64,000 nt of DNA, taken from Steromphala cineraria. Taxonomy: Eukaryota > Mollusca > Gastropoda > Trochida > Trochidae. Shown here one piece after another: positions 47,126-59,325 of this stretch. The DNA is taken from the NCBI GenBank assembly GCA_916613615.1, contig OU744731.1:59588289-59652288 (forward strand), written 5' to 3'. Position 1 is the first letter of the stretch, and every line of letters begins with the position of its first letter. The translations under genes and the position numbers were made by a program. Below the pieces are notes generated by a model. That model was not told where the DNA came from. It was given only the letters and a program-made list of their open reading frames with translations, and searched no databases.

Positions 47126-47600
47126 TTCTTATAGATTAAACAGAATCGGTTCTCAAAACTGTATACATCAAAAATGAACTTCAGTAGATCATTTAGGTAT
47201 GTTTACATTAGGTATGGCTACATTATTTTCCCTCTGATAGATTACACAGAATCAGTTCTCAAATCTGAACACATCAAAAATGAATTTCAGTAGATCATTT
47301 AGGTATGTTTACATTAGGTATGGCTACATTACTTTCCCTCTGATAGATTACACAGAATCAGTTCTCAAATCTGAATACATAAACAATTTATTTCAGTAGA
47401 TCATTTAGGTATGTTTACATAAGGTATGGTAACATTACTTTCCCTCTGATAAATTACACAGAATCAGTTCTCAAATCTGAATACATAAAAAACTAATTTC
47501 ATTAGATAATGTTTGGCATGGTTACATTTATTATCCCTCTGATCAATTAAACTGAATCAGTTCTCAATACTGATTACATAAAATATTCATGCCTTCATAT
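47126..47600 (+). repeat. ~106-bp tandem array, five copies
   Basis: 'c(a/t)gaatc(a/g)gttctcaa' at 47141, 47247, 47353, 47459 and 47552: three periods of 106 and a last one of 93. Copies also share 'tagatcatttaggtatgttt' and 'ccctctgat'. Divergence rises toward the right end. Confidence 0.9.
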
Positions 47601-48100
47601 AGTGTTACCTACAATGTTACATTTGTAAAATAGCTTCAATTACTGTTTTCCCCTGTACCTGTTCAATCATATCAATGTCTTAAGGAATGTAATTTCTATT
47701 TTATAAATTATGATTATGCTTATAGTGTCAACCTCAGACGTCCAAATGCGTAGCTTGGTAGTAAACTAAAGAGTGGTACATCAACACTAACGATTGATGG
47801 AATATAAGTATCATCTATAAAATATCATAGAAATGTTGAATTCTAAAGAAGCAACCTATCAGTATATCCTTGACATTTACGATCAATAGGCATTTGTGTA
47901 CCCTGGTCCTTTAAAAACTTTCATAGACTTAATAACTCTCTCGGCTAATTTTTGTCTCATGTCTTATCAAATGCGATAAAAACTGAATGTGAGATAATGA
48001 ATCATATGTCTTTATTTGATTGTTAGCTGTAGTCAATCGTGATTTCTTACCTCAAAATGACAAATCGTGAAACATTGATAGCATATTATCTCAAATGAAA
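47601..48100. other. AT-rich spacer
   Basis: Nothing recognised. Confidence 0.4.
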
Positions 48101-48104
48101 CTCA

Positions 48105-48145
48105 AATTCATAATGGCGCCTAAACCACGTGACCTACATGTTTCA
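48105..48145 (-). repeat. short remnant of the macrosatellite core in reverse orientation
   Basis: 'atggcgcctaaaccacgtga' followed by cctac is the reverse complement of 'gtaggtcacgtggtttggcc' with small changes: CACGTG at 48126-48131 and ATGGCGCC at 48113-48120, same 5-base spacing. Neighbouring sequence is only weakly similar. Confidence 0.45.
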
Positions 48146-48729
48146 TCATGAGTCACCTTTCAAATGTCACAGAGAAGTTTTGACTTCTATAGGAATTGTC
48201 TTAACTTACATTTTTATATTCCAAAAGTAAATGTGCATCTATAAAGTGTCAAGATTCTAAGTGTATTTGGCAAATTTGATGAAAATGTTGAAAATTTGAA
48301 TTTAGATGATTACCATCAGAAGCTCTTGAGGTTATGCAATTTGCACTAGTGATCTTAATCATATATTTCCACAAAATTTTATAAATCACGATAATAACCT
48401 TTCGTCTGAAGAGCTAATAATACGTGCATGTGTAACGCTAAACACGTTTTAACCTTGGCATAACAACGTGTTCATGACTGTTGAGAAAAACTGTGGTTTA
48501 ATATGAACAGATTGTTTTGTATAGTCATAAACAACTCCTAACAATAATACATTCTCCCTCAAAGTTTTATAAATATATATACAGTTTATTTCAACTTAAC
48601 ATCAGCTGTGATCAGTGAGGGAATCTTTACCATTAATCGCAAACGATACTATCCTCACTACCATTAAATGAACAGAATGCCGTTGCATTACTATGAACAA
48701 TATCATATAGTACCTGAATACTATGTAGT
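48146..48729. other. AT-rich spacer
   Basis: Nothing recognised; overlapping frames on both strands at 48602-48931 include the SINE below and are not genes. Confidence 0.4.
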
Positions 48730-48925
48730 GGAGCACTGTGGTGTAGTAGTTTCCATGCTTCTTTCTCACGCCAAGGACACGGGTCGGAATCCCGGGGAGA
48801 CACCAAAATCTTTTGACAAGGGCCATATACTGGCTTGTGTTCTTGCCCAAAAAAATTCACATTACCCTCAATTCAACAGGCTGTACAAATTGGTACCTGA
48901 ACATATCAATATATTGTGTTTCTTT
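48730..48925 (+). mobile_element. tRNA-derived SINE (diverged)
   Basis: 'gtggtgtagtag' resembles a Pol III A box and 'gggtcggaatccc' (48783-48795) a B box; CGGG and CCCG flank the B-box loop as a T-arm-like stem. The tail 'aggctgtaca' then 'aattggtacctg' resembles the conserved body of mollusc SINEs as I remember it. It is diverged and probably inactive. Confidence 0.55.
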
Positions 48926-50390
48926 AAGTAAAGACCTATATAAAAACTGTTATAGTATTGTTCAATCGTTAGACAATGACTATTCTTGTCTAAATACTCA
49001 GTTATTATTGTTTTATTAATTTACGAGTACATAAAAAGAACTCAAAGGTCAATAAATCTTTCGTTATTGTTATTTTCGTCAGAATAGAAAAATTGTAAGT
49101 TGATTATTGAAATTGTGTTAACACACATTGATAAACTTCCTAATCAATCTTCATTTACACAATAGAGTGTCCGCAATATTCTTTTTGGCAATAATTTTAA
49201 TAAATACATTCATTATTTAATTAATTGCTTGATGTATCCACTGGTGTGCTTAAAAATGTACAGGCGTGAAATCTTGATCACAAAAAAAACTAAAATATTT
49301 GTTACATCATGTTTTTCAAGATAAGCTCATACGTCGTACTAATGATATAACACAAAACATCAGTGAATGATTACACAGAAACAAATTATATTATGAATTT
49401 CAGTGTAGTCCGAGCAGAATGATGAACTGAGGAGATAATTAACAGTTCTTAATCTGAGTCAGTGAACCGCCCAAGTGATAATTATGTAAAACAGTTTATC
49501 GAAAATAAACAAAGGAACAGAAACCGAAACCATTAATTATTGTATCATTCATGAAATTTAATACATTTTCTTTCTGAATATGCTTTATGATATAAATGAT
49601 TACCCTTTTAACCACATATGTTTTCCAAATCTCTAACGTTTACTCTTACTGCCTAATAACATTGTCTTATCATCACAAAGAAAATATCTGAAGACTTACA
49701 AATTAACTCTTGGCGTTCACAACAGTTTTGATGACGGTCATAACAGTACGAGGAATCACAAATTACTTCGGATATTTTCATTCTGAATTAACTTGAGACT
49801 TGTAGGACCAAATACTTCATTATCAGAAGAACCAAAAGCAATTTGTTCTGAACCCGATAAACTATAGGTCACAAAGTTCACTATCTTTGCTGCTTATAAC
49901 ATAAGTTCGGTTTTCACTGTCATAAACTGCAAAAGAGCTGTAAAAGCATCAAATGTTTTTGGAATATGTATACATGTATGTGCTGGATACCGTTATGATT
50001 ATCAATAAATATTTCAGTTTGTTTTTTTTAGTTATCAGTTCTGTAGTAAATCATAGACAAATTGTACTCATATACCAATATGTCGTCATATAAAGGATTT
50101 TGGTCACATTTGTCATACAACTGCCTTTCAGAGGTACTTACACATTTATAAAGGTCACGTCAACCATAAACAATGTTAGTTTACCATTTGTCTTACTGTG
50201 ATAAGGACATACATTGTTTTTTATCATGTCAGCCACGATAATAGTTTGTGTATCTTATTCTCAAAACAAGAAGACATAGTCATCAACATCCCCCGCCAAA
50301 TACATTTTCATTAAAGATCCGAATATATTCTTACATGGCCCGCGACTCTGTAATATCTATTTGCATAGATCTCATTTTCAAACTCCATGC
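48926..50390. other. AT-rich non-coding region
   Basis: No gene or repeat recognised. Confidence 0.4.
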
Positions 50391-50690
50391 AGGTATTGAT
50401 ACCATGAAGACACACAGCAAGTTTGCTATACCCATATCAAATAGTTTCTGAGAAAAGTTGTCTCCTTTAACGACCCCCTAAATAGCTTAAAAACACGGGA
50501 CAAGGGCAATAACTCCAAAAAATATAATTTTGCAGTTCTGTTTTTAGAACTCAATCAAAGTATTGATACCACGAATATACAGAAGCAAGTTTTGTTAACC
50601 TATCTTAAATAGTTTCTGAGAAAAGTTGGCCCCTTTGACAACACCCTCGAACAGAGTCCAAAACACTGAACAAGGGCAATAACTCTGTAA
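50391..50690 (+). repeat. ~168-bp tandem duplication ('caagggcaataactc' repeat)
   Basis: 'tagtttctgagaaaagttg' at 50442 and 50610. Each copy is followed by 'caagggcaataactc' about 60 bases later. I associate this family with bivalve genomes. Confidence 0.7.
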
Positions 50691-51468
50691 AAAATAGATT
50701 GTTTCCTGAAAAACATTTTCATCATTATAATCACCTAAGAGGATTTCGACAATTAAGCTGTAGATGCTCAAACTCGTATGCACAAGACAGTGGAATAAAA
50801 CGATTTGTAAATGTCAGATAAATGCCTGAAAAGTAGTTAATAAGCGCCAGAACATGTACATGTACTTACCAAGAACGTCTGCATGACACCTTAAAATTGC
50901 GCCTGATGTTGAATCCACTTCCACAGAATCCCCAGAAGTGCCTTTAACAAAGAACTGATTTACTTATATCCTGCAAAAGCATTAAGTATTTCCTTCAAAC
51001 CTTTTTAATAAGATGTTTTCAATTGAGTTTTTTGTATTGGAAGAGACCTATTTTTAGTTTTTAGCTTTGTCTTAAATTTTAATCAACAAAAAACTGCTCT
51101 GAATTCCCACTCTCTAGAGATAAAATACTCTCAAAAAGTGTTGTTGCACAACTGTACTTATCCTACCTCATGTAAGAATCTCGATCTCTGATTAGTCCAC
51201 TGAACCTGGATAAATACTGATGTCACCCTCTTGAGCGTGTGATAAATCATTTATACCCCGGCACATAAAATGCATGAAAAAAACGTGCGAGTGAGCGTCT
51301 TGAAATGTACACTGGATGTTACCTGAACACATGATCAAGCTGGTTACTTTTGATCAACCGACATGTAGCTTTAAACAAAGTATAGTCAAAGGACTTACGT
51401 TTTTTCTTATACTCCTTATCTTCATACTATTTGCGTTTTGTTTAAACATTCGGTAAGAAAAATTCGCT
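50691..51468. other. AT-rich spacer
   Basis: Nothing recognised. Confidence 0.4.
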
Positions 51469-51602
51469 ATACCATTCACAGGCGGGGTACATGGGGAGAT
51501 ATCTGCCTCTCGCTTGGTGTTATGCAACTCGTCTTCGGCTCGTCGCATAACACCAAGCTCGAGGTTGATATCTCCCCATGCACCCCGCCTCTGAATGGTA
51601 TA
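51469..51602. mobile_element. foldback MITE, 134 bp
   Basis: The whole element is one imperfect hairpin. Left TATACCATTCacaggcgggg pairs with ccccgcctctGAATGGTATA, with inner pairs 'catggggagatat' / 'atatctccccatg' and 'cttggtgttatgc' / 'gcataacaccaag'. The central loop is aactcgtcttcggctcgtc. Ends are TA/TATA-like. No coding content. Confidence 0.75.
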
Positions 51603-53070
51603 ACTTATATGTATATTTCCTTTCTATCCATAATTTATCATTTCGTTAATTCATCATAATGACAAAGCTTTCCATTGAGAAATATACTTTTATGAAGTTG
51701 TTAGGTAATTAAGTTCAATACTTTTTATTTACAGAATAGCGACGTCTGATAAAGATCCTTTTACCGTTCTCGACGATATGCTTTATAAAGAAATGTTACT
51801 TTGGGCAAAGATACATTCACTTATAAACTTTTCTATGCTTGTTTTAGAAAGTAAATCAAAGTGTTTTTGATTGAGAAGTCACATCTAGTTTGTTTTTGCA
51901 GTAATTTTAGATTGAAAAGTGGCATCTACTTTGTTTTTGCAGGAAAAAATGGCCAGATGAATGTTATCCTTTCAATGTCACTTAAAGAAACGTTTTTATG
52001 GTGCGAAATTAAATTATTTGAACCTACGGATAAAGTGTAAAGTAATATCAATTTGTATTAACATCACACTTTCCTGAAGTTCATTTTTATCATAAATTAA
52101 ACAACTTTGCTTTTTATTTGAACTTAAATGGGAAAACAGAAAAATGTACAATGATTTGCAAGGAGCTTCGTTTTCTTGCTCCACGGTAAAAATGATGTTC
52201 AAAATACCGGTTTCCGACACAGGATCATTCTTAGAAGCATAGCGATTTCATGCCAGGGTAAATTAATCTGATGAAACTGATGAAAATGATTTTCTTGAGT
52301 ATAGGAAATAAATAAAACACAGACCTTACAATTCTTTGCAACCAGTTGGTGGCATATATGTATGAATTCAATTAAGCAGGACAAACCAAGCATTGAATTC
52401 CATCAACGAACTGCAATTATATTCTTCTACAAGATTTCGTGCTTGAGAACACCACATGTCCAAGAAGATAGTCTACGATTATGATATTGATATTATGGTA
52501 TTTTTGGACCTTATACTTTATTTGAATTAAACAGTAAATATAATGCACTGTGAACATATTGAAAAATGTTGATTGATTGAATGTTGCAGTGGTGTAAACT
52601 TGAAATAACTTATTTCATTAAAGATTTCATGAACGCTGAATATTTTCGTAATCTTATCAATCAAATCAAATGGAATAAAGAATAAAATATTTCTTACGCT
52701 GGCAGCGGAATACAGCTACATTTTCTCACTCAAAGCGAACAAGAAATATCAATTGACATAATTGTAGAGCATTGACTTCAACAGTCGCTGTTGCTTTACA
52801 ACATAGCATGCAGTTGATTAAGTGATTGTTAATTCCTGATACACCCGCTCTGTTTTAAAGGACTTCTTCAGAAGAGATAAATCGTGGATCAGTGCATAGG
52901 GTTGTGTTTAAATTAAATAGCGCTTTTCATTGAGATCAATGCACTTAAATGCGTCATCAAATATTGGAAGAGGATAAAAGATTCCATTTTTAATTAGATC
53001 AAATTAGGCTTTATTCATGTAAAACCAAACTGTGTAAGTACATCTCACGAAAATGCAAAATAAATAACCA
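51603..53070. other. AT-rich non-coding region
   Basis: A short local repeat ('cacatctagtttgtttttgcag' / 'gcatctactttgtttttgcag') at 51879-51942. Otherwise nothing recognised. Confidence 0.4.
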
Positions 53071-53433
53071 TCATTCTCTCCCCACAGACGCAGATCAAGT
53101 CATGAAATGTTGATACAGCCTCTGTTGTATTACGCCGAGTTTGTGGGATAGAATGGGAGACGCCTTAATGGAGGCAATCAAAGTTGATTATGTAATCAGC
53201 GACGCTGTTCTTAAATCCTCATTTTGGCTACTAAATGATGACAAAAGCATTGTGAAATGAACCACCCTTTCCATGCGAATAGCGTTGTCATTTGATAAAG
53301 AAATTCAAATTGATTGTGGTGTAACTTTTTTTCCGCCAGGGGAAACTGCTGGAACCAAGGGATTTCGGCGTGATATAAAAGAGGCTGTATAAACATTTCA
53401 TGACTTGATCTGCCTCCCTGGGGAGAGAATGGT
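53071..53433. repeat. inverted repeat with ~69-bp arms
   Basis: The left arm (53071-53139) includes 'cagatcaagtcatgaaatgt' and 'tacagcctct'. The right arm (53366-53433) includes 'agaggctgtat' and 'acatttcatgacttgatctg'. Arms match apart from a few bases and the spacer is ~226 bp. It may be a MITE with long terminal inverted repeats or an inverted duplication. No target duplication seen. Confidence 0.65.
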
Positions 53434-54090
53434 GAAAGTTTTAAACTCAATTTTACAAGATGATACTACCATCTGTTACACGCGTTAGTTAAAAATAACT
53501 AAATAATTAACAAAACCCTGTCTAATTCAAATCTTTAAGCGAACACAATCTTGAAAGAGGCTTTACTTGATTACTATGCATTATGGAAGACCAGATTTCC
53601 ATATTTTCCATTAACAAATTGCAATTTTTAGCGTATTATCGTTTGCACATATTTCATGCAAAATTAACCTCATACCAAAGGTTTTACACTCAAAGTAATC
53701 GGATTATATGCTTTCTTAACCTTTCAGCTAGTGATTGGCCCTAATGACCAGATATTTAAACACACATCTTGTTCGAGAAAGCAGCAGGGTCTGACTCAAC
53801 ATAATGGAGGTTGTCCCATCCTTCATTATTTCAGCCATGACGTGTCCCAAGACGTGTTCATGTTTATTTCCCCTGGTGATCATTTGTTATTTCTAAGTTA
53901 TCTCAAAGAAAGTATAATTAGAGAATTTGGAAAATTTAAATCGGCTCATGAAGGTCTCTTTAAAGGTTAAAGATGCTTCTATAGGCCATTGGTTGAGAGA
54001 ATTCGAAACGAAAACGCAATGTTACTGGTCGTTTTGTTCATTTATTCTTGTTGTTTAATTGCATTTATAATTACCGTTTAATAGCAACGT
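53434..54090. other. AT-rich spacer
   Basis: A 79-codon frame (53731-53970) has no recognisable motif. Confidence 0.4.
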
Positions 54091-54370
54091 TCAATGCATT
54101 AATATTGGTCGTATAGTGTCTTGATTGGGGTCATTTAAGTGCGTTGATATTGTCGTTTCAGAGAATGGGTACTGGTTATTTAGGTGCATTGATTATGGTC
54201 GTTTAGTGCCTTAAATGTTTGCTTTTAAGTGAACTGATCATAGTCGTTTAAGTATGTTGTCACTAGTCGCTTAGTGCCGTGATTCCGGTCGTTTAAGTGC
54301 ATGGATTATGGACGTTTTTAAAAGTACATTGATAGTGAACAGTTAAGTGCATTTATATTGACTGATTATT
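54091..54370 (+). repeat. degenerate short-period minisatellite
   Basis: Repeated '(a/g)gtcgttta(a)gtgc(a/c)ttgat' text at about 54108, 54147, 54198, 54241, 54268 and 54288. Spacing is irregular and divergence is high. Confidence 0.55.
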
Positions 54371-56770
54371 ATTGATGGTCTGGAGAGGAAAGAGAATTGG
54401 TAATTATAAGGGTTTCTTTGTAAAGGTAATGCTGATTTTTAGTTACACTTTCAGAAGATGCCTTGTATAATATGAAATTCTCTTCATTTGGGAATGCGTG
54501 GAAGAAGTATGACAATATGGAATTAAACAGAGTAGACCAAATATTCACCTTAATATTTTGACTACTTTTCGATTAGCTATGAAAGGAATATGTGATGAAA
54601 ATGTATCATTTAAATCATGTACATATTTTGCGTATCACCTTGGTTAATGAGGCTGCTGTATGATATATAATGTTTATTCTATTTCTGCTTGAAAATGGGA
54701 CCACTTTTCAATAAGCTATGGTTGCAATATTTGATGAAAATGTATCATTTAAATTTTGGTCTGTTTTGCGTATGTATGTTTTGCATCAGTAAATGAATAT
54801 TTCTCACAGCGTACATTATGCAGCTTGTGTTTCGGTACAAGTGGTTCACATTTATCCAAGGTCATAAAATAATTACTTTAATACAACAAATATTATTCTG
54901 ATTATTTTGAAAATATGTACAAACCATTTTATAAGTGTATATGTGCTTGGTCATGATCACATGAGCAAATATAGGTTTTCATTGTTACACAAATTTCGTC
55001 CAATACAGCGACCATGATGATTATACTTGCAACAACAACAACCATAATTTTATAGGTTTTTAATTAATGATTCTTTCTCTTCGAACTGGCGAAGTACATT
55101 TTATTACCAAATTGTTAAACAGTTGTACCGTAACCATTCGCAACCAAAATGAATATGGGGAGTTTTCGTTTTTAGTTTGAGGCTTTGAAAATATATAAGT
55201 AGTAGTCGTTTTCAAAAGTGTCTACTTACATGTACATGTAAATCAGAGCACTACATGTGACAATATTGTTTGAAGTGTTGCATTAATAATATTTATAGAT
55301 ATAATAATAAATATTCTCAAATAGAAAATTGTTTTTAACTTGGTGTAATCTTTGAGACCTGGTTTCACAGACCCTACAATCTTGTAGAGAAATGACTTAT
55401 TCCTTTCAATGAGGACAACAAATGGTAAGCCATTGATCTACTGCATTGTAGTATTGTTCATAAAAAGACAATTATGTTTCAGATAGTGTGTTGTGAATTG
55501 TATTTATGAAGCACTTCAGACACGTTTATACCAAGTCAACACGTATCATTTATTGACGTGGGTGTATCTGCTTTAGTAGTATGTGTCAATATTGTGAGGG
55601 GTGGAAAGGTTCAATGTCAATAAAAATCGTCATATTAAAAAAGAATACGGTAAAAAAATCTAAGTAAAGTGAACAGTCATATCGATATTTAGATGCATAT
55701 ACATGGTACAGTTAATATGTATTATAAGAAAATATGTATTATCCCTGAAATGTTCAGTGATTATGTATATTCCCTGATTCACTCAGTTATTATGTAAATT
55801 CCCTGACATTTCCAGGGAATATACAAATTACTTGAAAATTGAGGTATTATAATTATATATTCCTTGAATGCTGAAAATGAGATACCGTCAATCTGAACAC
55901 GATTACTGAGATGATAATATTTGTACCTTTGTAAATTGGGAAAATAAACAAGAACATGCCATGTTGTTTACGTTTTAAATAGGCACATTGATAGTTGATT
56001 AAATCACAAGTTTTGACACATTCCTGTTCATTAGAAACCTATCGGGAAATTCCTCTATTGTTTTGGAGGTCTCTTGATTCGTAATAACCTCCCAGGAAGG
56101 TTTACATCGGAAAATTTGGGCATGCTATGCATATATAAGCCCTACTCGGAAATGGACGGTTTTATATTTCACATAAATGACTCAATCCCAAATTGACAGT
56201 TTTTTTAACATTATCTCCACAGTGGCATACTTCCAAGGTAGATCCGAACCCCGAACTTCTGAACCATAACGGGCCAGACGAAAGTGTATGTTATATTAAT
56301 CAATCTCTTAATTGAGGTTCAGATTTCAGTAAATCTTTGCGATCCTGAAGTGTTTTGATATCCAATTACTCTTTAATTCCGATTTCAAACGCAAACAAGC
56401 ATTCCTAATGGATATCTACACATGTATAGTGTGACACCATTCTTACTTGGGATAAACTTTAAGGATCCATATACGTGGGACTTGTCTATTGCCATTTATA
56501 AAACCTTACGTTTCAAAGAGTGCATTGCACTTGGAATTCGTGCTATGTCAATTACAAAGAGTTGGTTGAAACATTGTTTGTTTTGAAGGAAACTCATTTT
56601 CTGTTGTACCAAAAACATCAAGAAATTGATAGTGAATCCATTACTGACATTATGTATGTCATATATTAAAGTAGAATCATAATCATAATCACGTGGTTAA
56701 CACAACCGTGTTGAAACATATCACTGAGGGAACACAGACTCGGTAAAACACAACAACAATGAGAAGAAAT
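54371..56770. other. AT-rich non-coding region
   Basis: Around 55735-55830 there are three or four copies of 'tatgtatattccctga'-like text. Near 54545 and 54700 'ttttcgattagctatg' and 'ttttcaataagctatgg' begin a diverged ~160-bp duplication. No gene recognised. Confidence 0.4.
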
Positions 56771-56874
56771 ACAAATATATGGATTTACAACTTCTTTATT
56801 GCAAAGAGATGCGACGTTTCGGTGTAGGTACTAACATCTCTTTGCAATAAGAAGTTGTAAATCCATATATTTGT
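56771..56874. repeat. near-perfect foldback, 40-41-bp arms
   Basis: The left arm 56771-56811 (acaaatatatggatttacaa onward) and right arm 56835-56874 differ only by one missing A in the right arm. The 23-base loop contains cgacgtttcggtgtaggtac. Its near-perfect state suggests a recent origin. Confidence 0.85.
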
Positions 56875-57229
56875 ATTCCTTCATCTAACCAACTTCTAAA
56901 ATGCCACTGAAAGAAACAATGATAAATGAAACCATTCTTCGATGCTAAGCCGTGGCATAACATAACATTTATGTTACGTCTTGTCAATAATAATATGTAA
57001 ATCTTTGCATAGTCTATAAATAAAAATATTTTCAGTTAATCTGATTAAACACACTGAGTGTTATCTGGATAATTTCTCAGATAAACACGATCGAGTACCA
57101 AATTTGAAGGGACTGGGCCTTTAACACATTGGAGTTGCAATATATGTTGTTGTAAAAACCTTGTATTTAAATTACAAGTAAGTAATCAATAGTATCTAAG
57201 GCATTTATAACATATATAACTTAAATTCA
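56875..57229. other. AT-rich spacer
   Basis: Nothing recognised. Confidence 0.3.
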
Positions 57230-57530
57230 ACCAATAAACTGCATTTCCATCGGTTTACAGTATGGCTCGTAGTAGCAACTCATTTGATGAAGCTATCGTT
57301 TTTAATATCAAGATCAATATCAACGTCAATATTACTGTTGGCATGCTTGAGTGATGTACAAGATGTGAATTAAATACTCCAATAAACTGCATTTCAATTT
57401 GTTCACAGTGTAACTTGTCGTTTAGCAAATTATAACACCTAATTCATTTGATGAAGCTATCGTTTTTAGAATTCAAAATCATGATCAAGATCACTGTTGG
57501 CATGTTTGAGTGATGTACAATAAGTGAATT
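57230..57530 (+). repeat. ~150-bp tandem duplication
   Basis: 'caataaactgcatttc', 'catttgatgaagctatcgtt', 'actgttggcatg' and 'ttgagtgatgtacaa' occur in order twice (about 57233-57371 and 57381-57530). Confidence 0.75.
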
Positions 57531-58986
57531 GTAACTCACAGAAAAGAACCACACATGATACATCACCCTCTACCAACCAGCATGCTGCAAATGAAGCTCG
57601 TATATCCTACTGATGATGTAACAGTTTCTTTACATCAGTAAGAGATGACACAAAAATCCTTGGAAATAGATCGCTTAGGATTCCCAGCAGAATAATGAAC
57701 CGAAAGAAAGACAGTTCATTCTCTGAGTTGCTTTATAGGCTGGCAATGTGATACGTCAAATGCTTTCTTTGTTCTGAAGCAAAATCTCAAACTGACAGAG
57801 GTCAAAGCATCATGTTGACATTACAGGTGTACGTCCTACTGTATATTCAATAATGAAACCTAGATTACAAAAGCTTTATAACGATGAAAGAACATTAAAA
57901 TTCCCCACACATGTTACTGATAGTACTCAATTAACGTCAACATAAATAAACCTCCTGATTTTTGGCAGTTTGGTTATAGTTAAATAACAAGATTCTATCA
58001 ATGTAAATATGTCATTTTAAGTCTATGACATCAAAGAAGTCCGATGACATCACAATAAAATTGCATAATGCTCACACGATTGCAGACTAGAAGTCTAGCA
58101 GATTAAGACGTCCTTCCTAGATGACTTTAATGCGAAAATTAGTTTCTAGTTTATGATCTAACGAATTGCTGCTGAACTGTCCTTGATAATATATTCCATT
58201 TTAGCAATGTGCAAATTGTTAAATGATTTGATTTTTGGTTACCGTATGCATAACGACGGCAACGTGACAATGCAAAACAGTCTAAGCGTGTCTTAAAAAT
58301 TAAGGAATTAATCAACAATTTTGAAAGATATCTCACATGTATTTTCATAAGAGAATCATATGCTTTCTCATTATGCCCTTGAGAACCAAATTTATATTGA
58401 CTTACTATTCTGACTACAACAAACGCATTTGGATTTGAAAACACTGCGGTCAATGACATCTTTAATTATTGTATTTTGTACTTTGGTCCGGCACCATGCT
58501 ATTGAATCGTTCATCATCCTAATGTTACCAAAAATGGTACGAATTAATTATGAAGGTGGGTCTCTCAGTACTTTTGAAAATTGATGCCAGAATTTGGAAA
58601 TTGTCATTAAACAGCATGACTTGACTTTGTTTCCTTTTCTTGTATGTCTGAATGCAAATATGATGCATGTAACTTCGCAAGGACGTGTGTTAAAAGCTTT
58701 TTGTAGAGGAAAATGAAAATGGGTAAAATTTTGACAACTGGTTACTTCAATGGCCTGCCAATACTGTTACAGATAACTGGTAGGTATGACATATTTGTAT
58801 ACGCTAACTTAGAATAATGTGAAAGTTTTGTATGAAATTTCAATATTTTCTGTTTCGTTTTTCGCAATGCTATGATGCCTCACAATATCCCAAATTACAT
58901 GATACTTGCACTAAGTAAGTAAACATCTGAACTAATGAGACTGTTAAACAGGATCAATAAAGATCGTTTGTTTTAATGATATTGTC
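57531..58986. other. AT-rich non-coding region
   Basis: No gene or repeat recognised; a 102-codon reverse frame at 58151-58459 has no motif. Confidence 0.4.
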
Positions 58987-59325
58987 TGTTAAACGGTCAG
59001 TAGCACGTGTTTAGGGGGTATATTAGGTGAAACCAGGAAAATTGAAAAAGACAATGAATCTAAACTAAATGAGGCAGTAATAGATCAAATATGTAATGTA
59101 AAGTTTTACTTTGTGATTCCTTTTTTTGCACAAATTGTATAAAATTTGTTCCCACAAAAATGGTCGCCAATGGACTTTATGTGAATCTGTATCCTTTGTT
59201 CTCTGACTCTGATTGGTTTGAATAATGAGATTCGCGACACTATCAAAATAACACATTTAGCATTACCGTACAATTATCTGTAAAAGTTTAAAATATAAAA
59301 TTAAAAAAAGAAAATCTACTGCAGT
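58987..59325 (-). mobile_element. diverged reverse-orientation copy of the 'aaaggggcagtagcacg' MITE
   Basis: Reverse complement homology to 61786-62143: 'ggtcagtagcacgtg' at 58996 matches the inverted right end of the other copy. The middle shares 'attcttt(g)tccctgactct'-like and 'tggactttatgtgaa'-like text. The far end 'aaaatctactgcagtt' is degraded. Confidence 0.65.

Noticed and set aside
48770..48805. Functional tRNA gene
   Set aside because: B box and part of a T arm are present but acceptor and anticodon stems do not form; better explained as a SINE.
53211..53450. 79-codon reverse-strand frame as a small gene
   Set aside because: It lies across one arm of the inverted repeat and shows no conserved motif.
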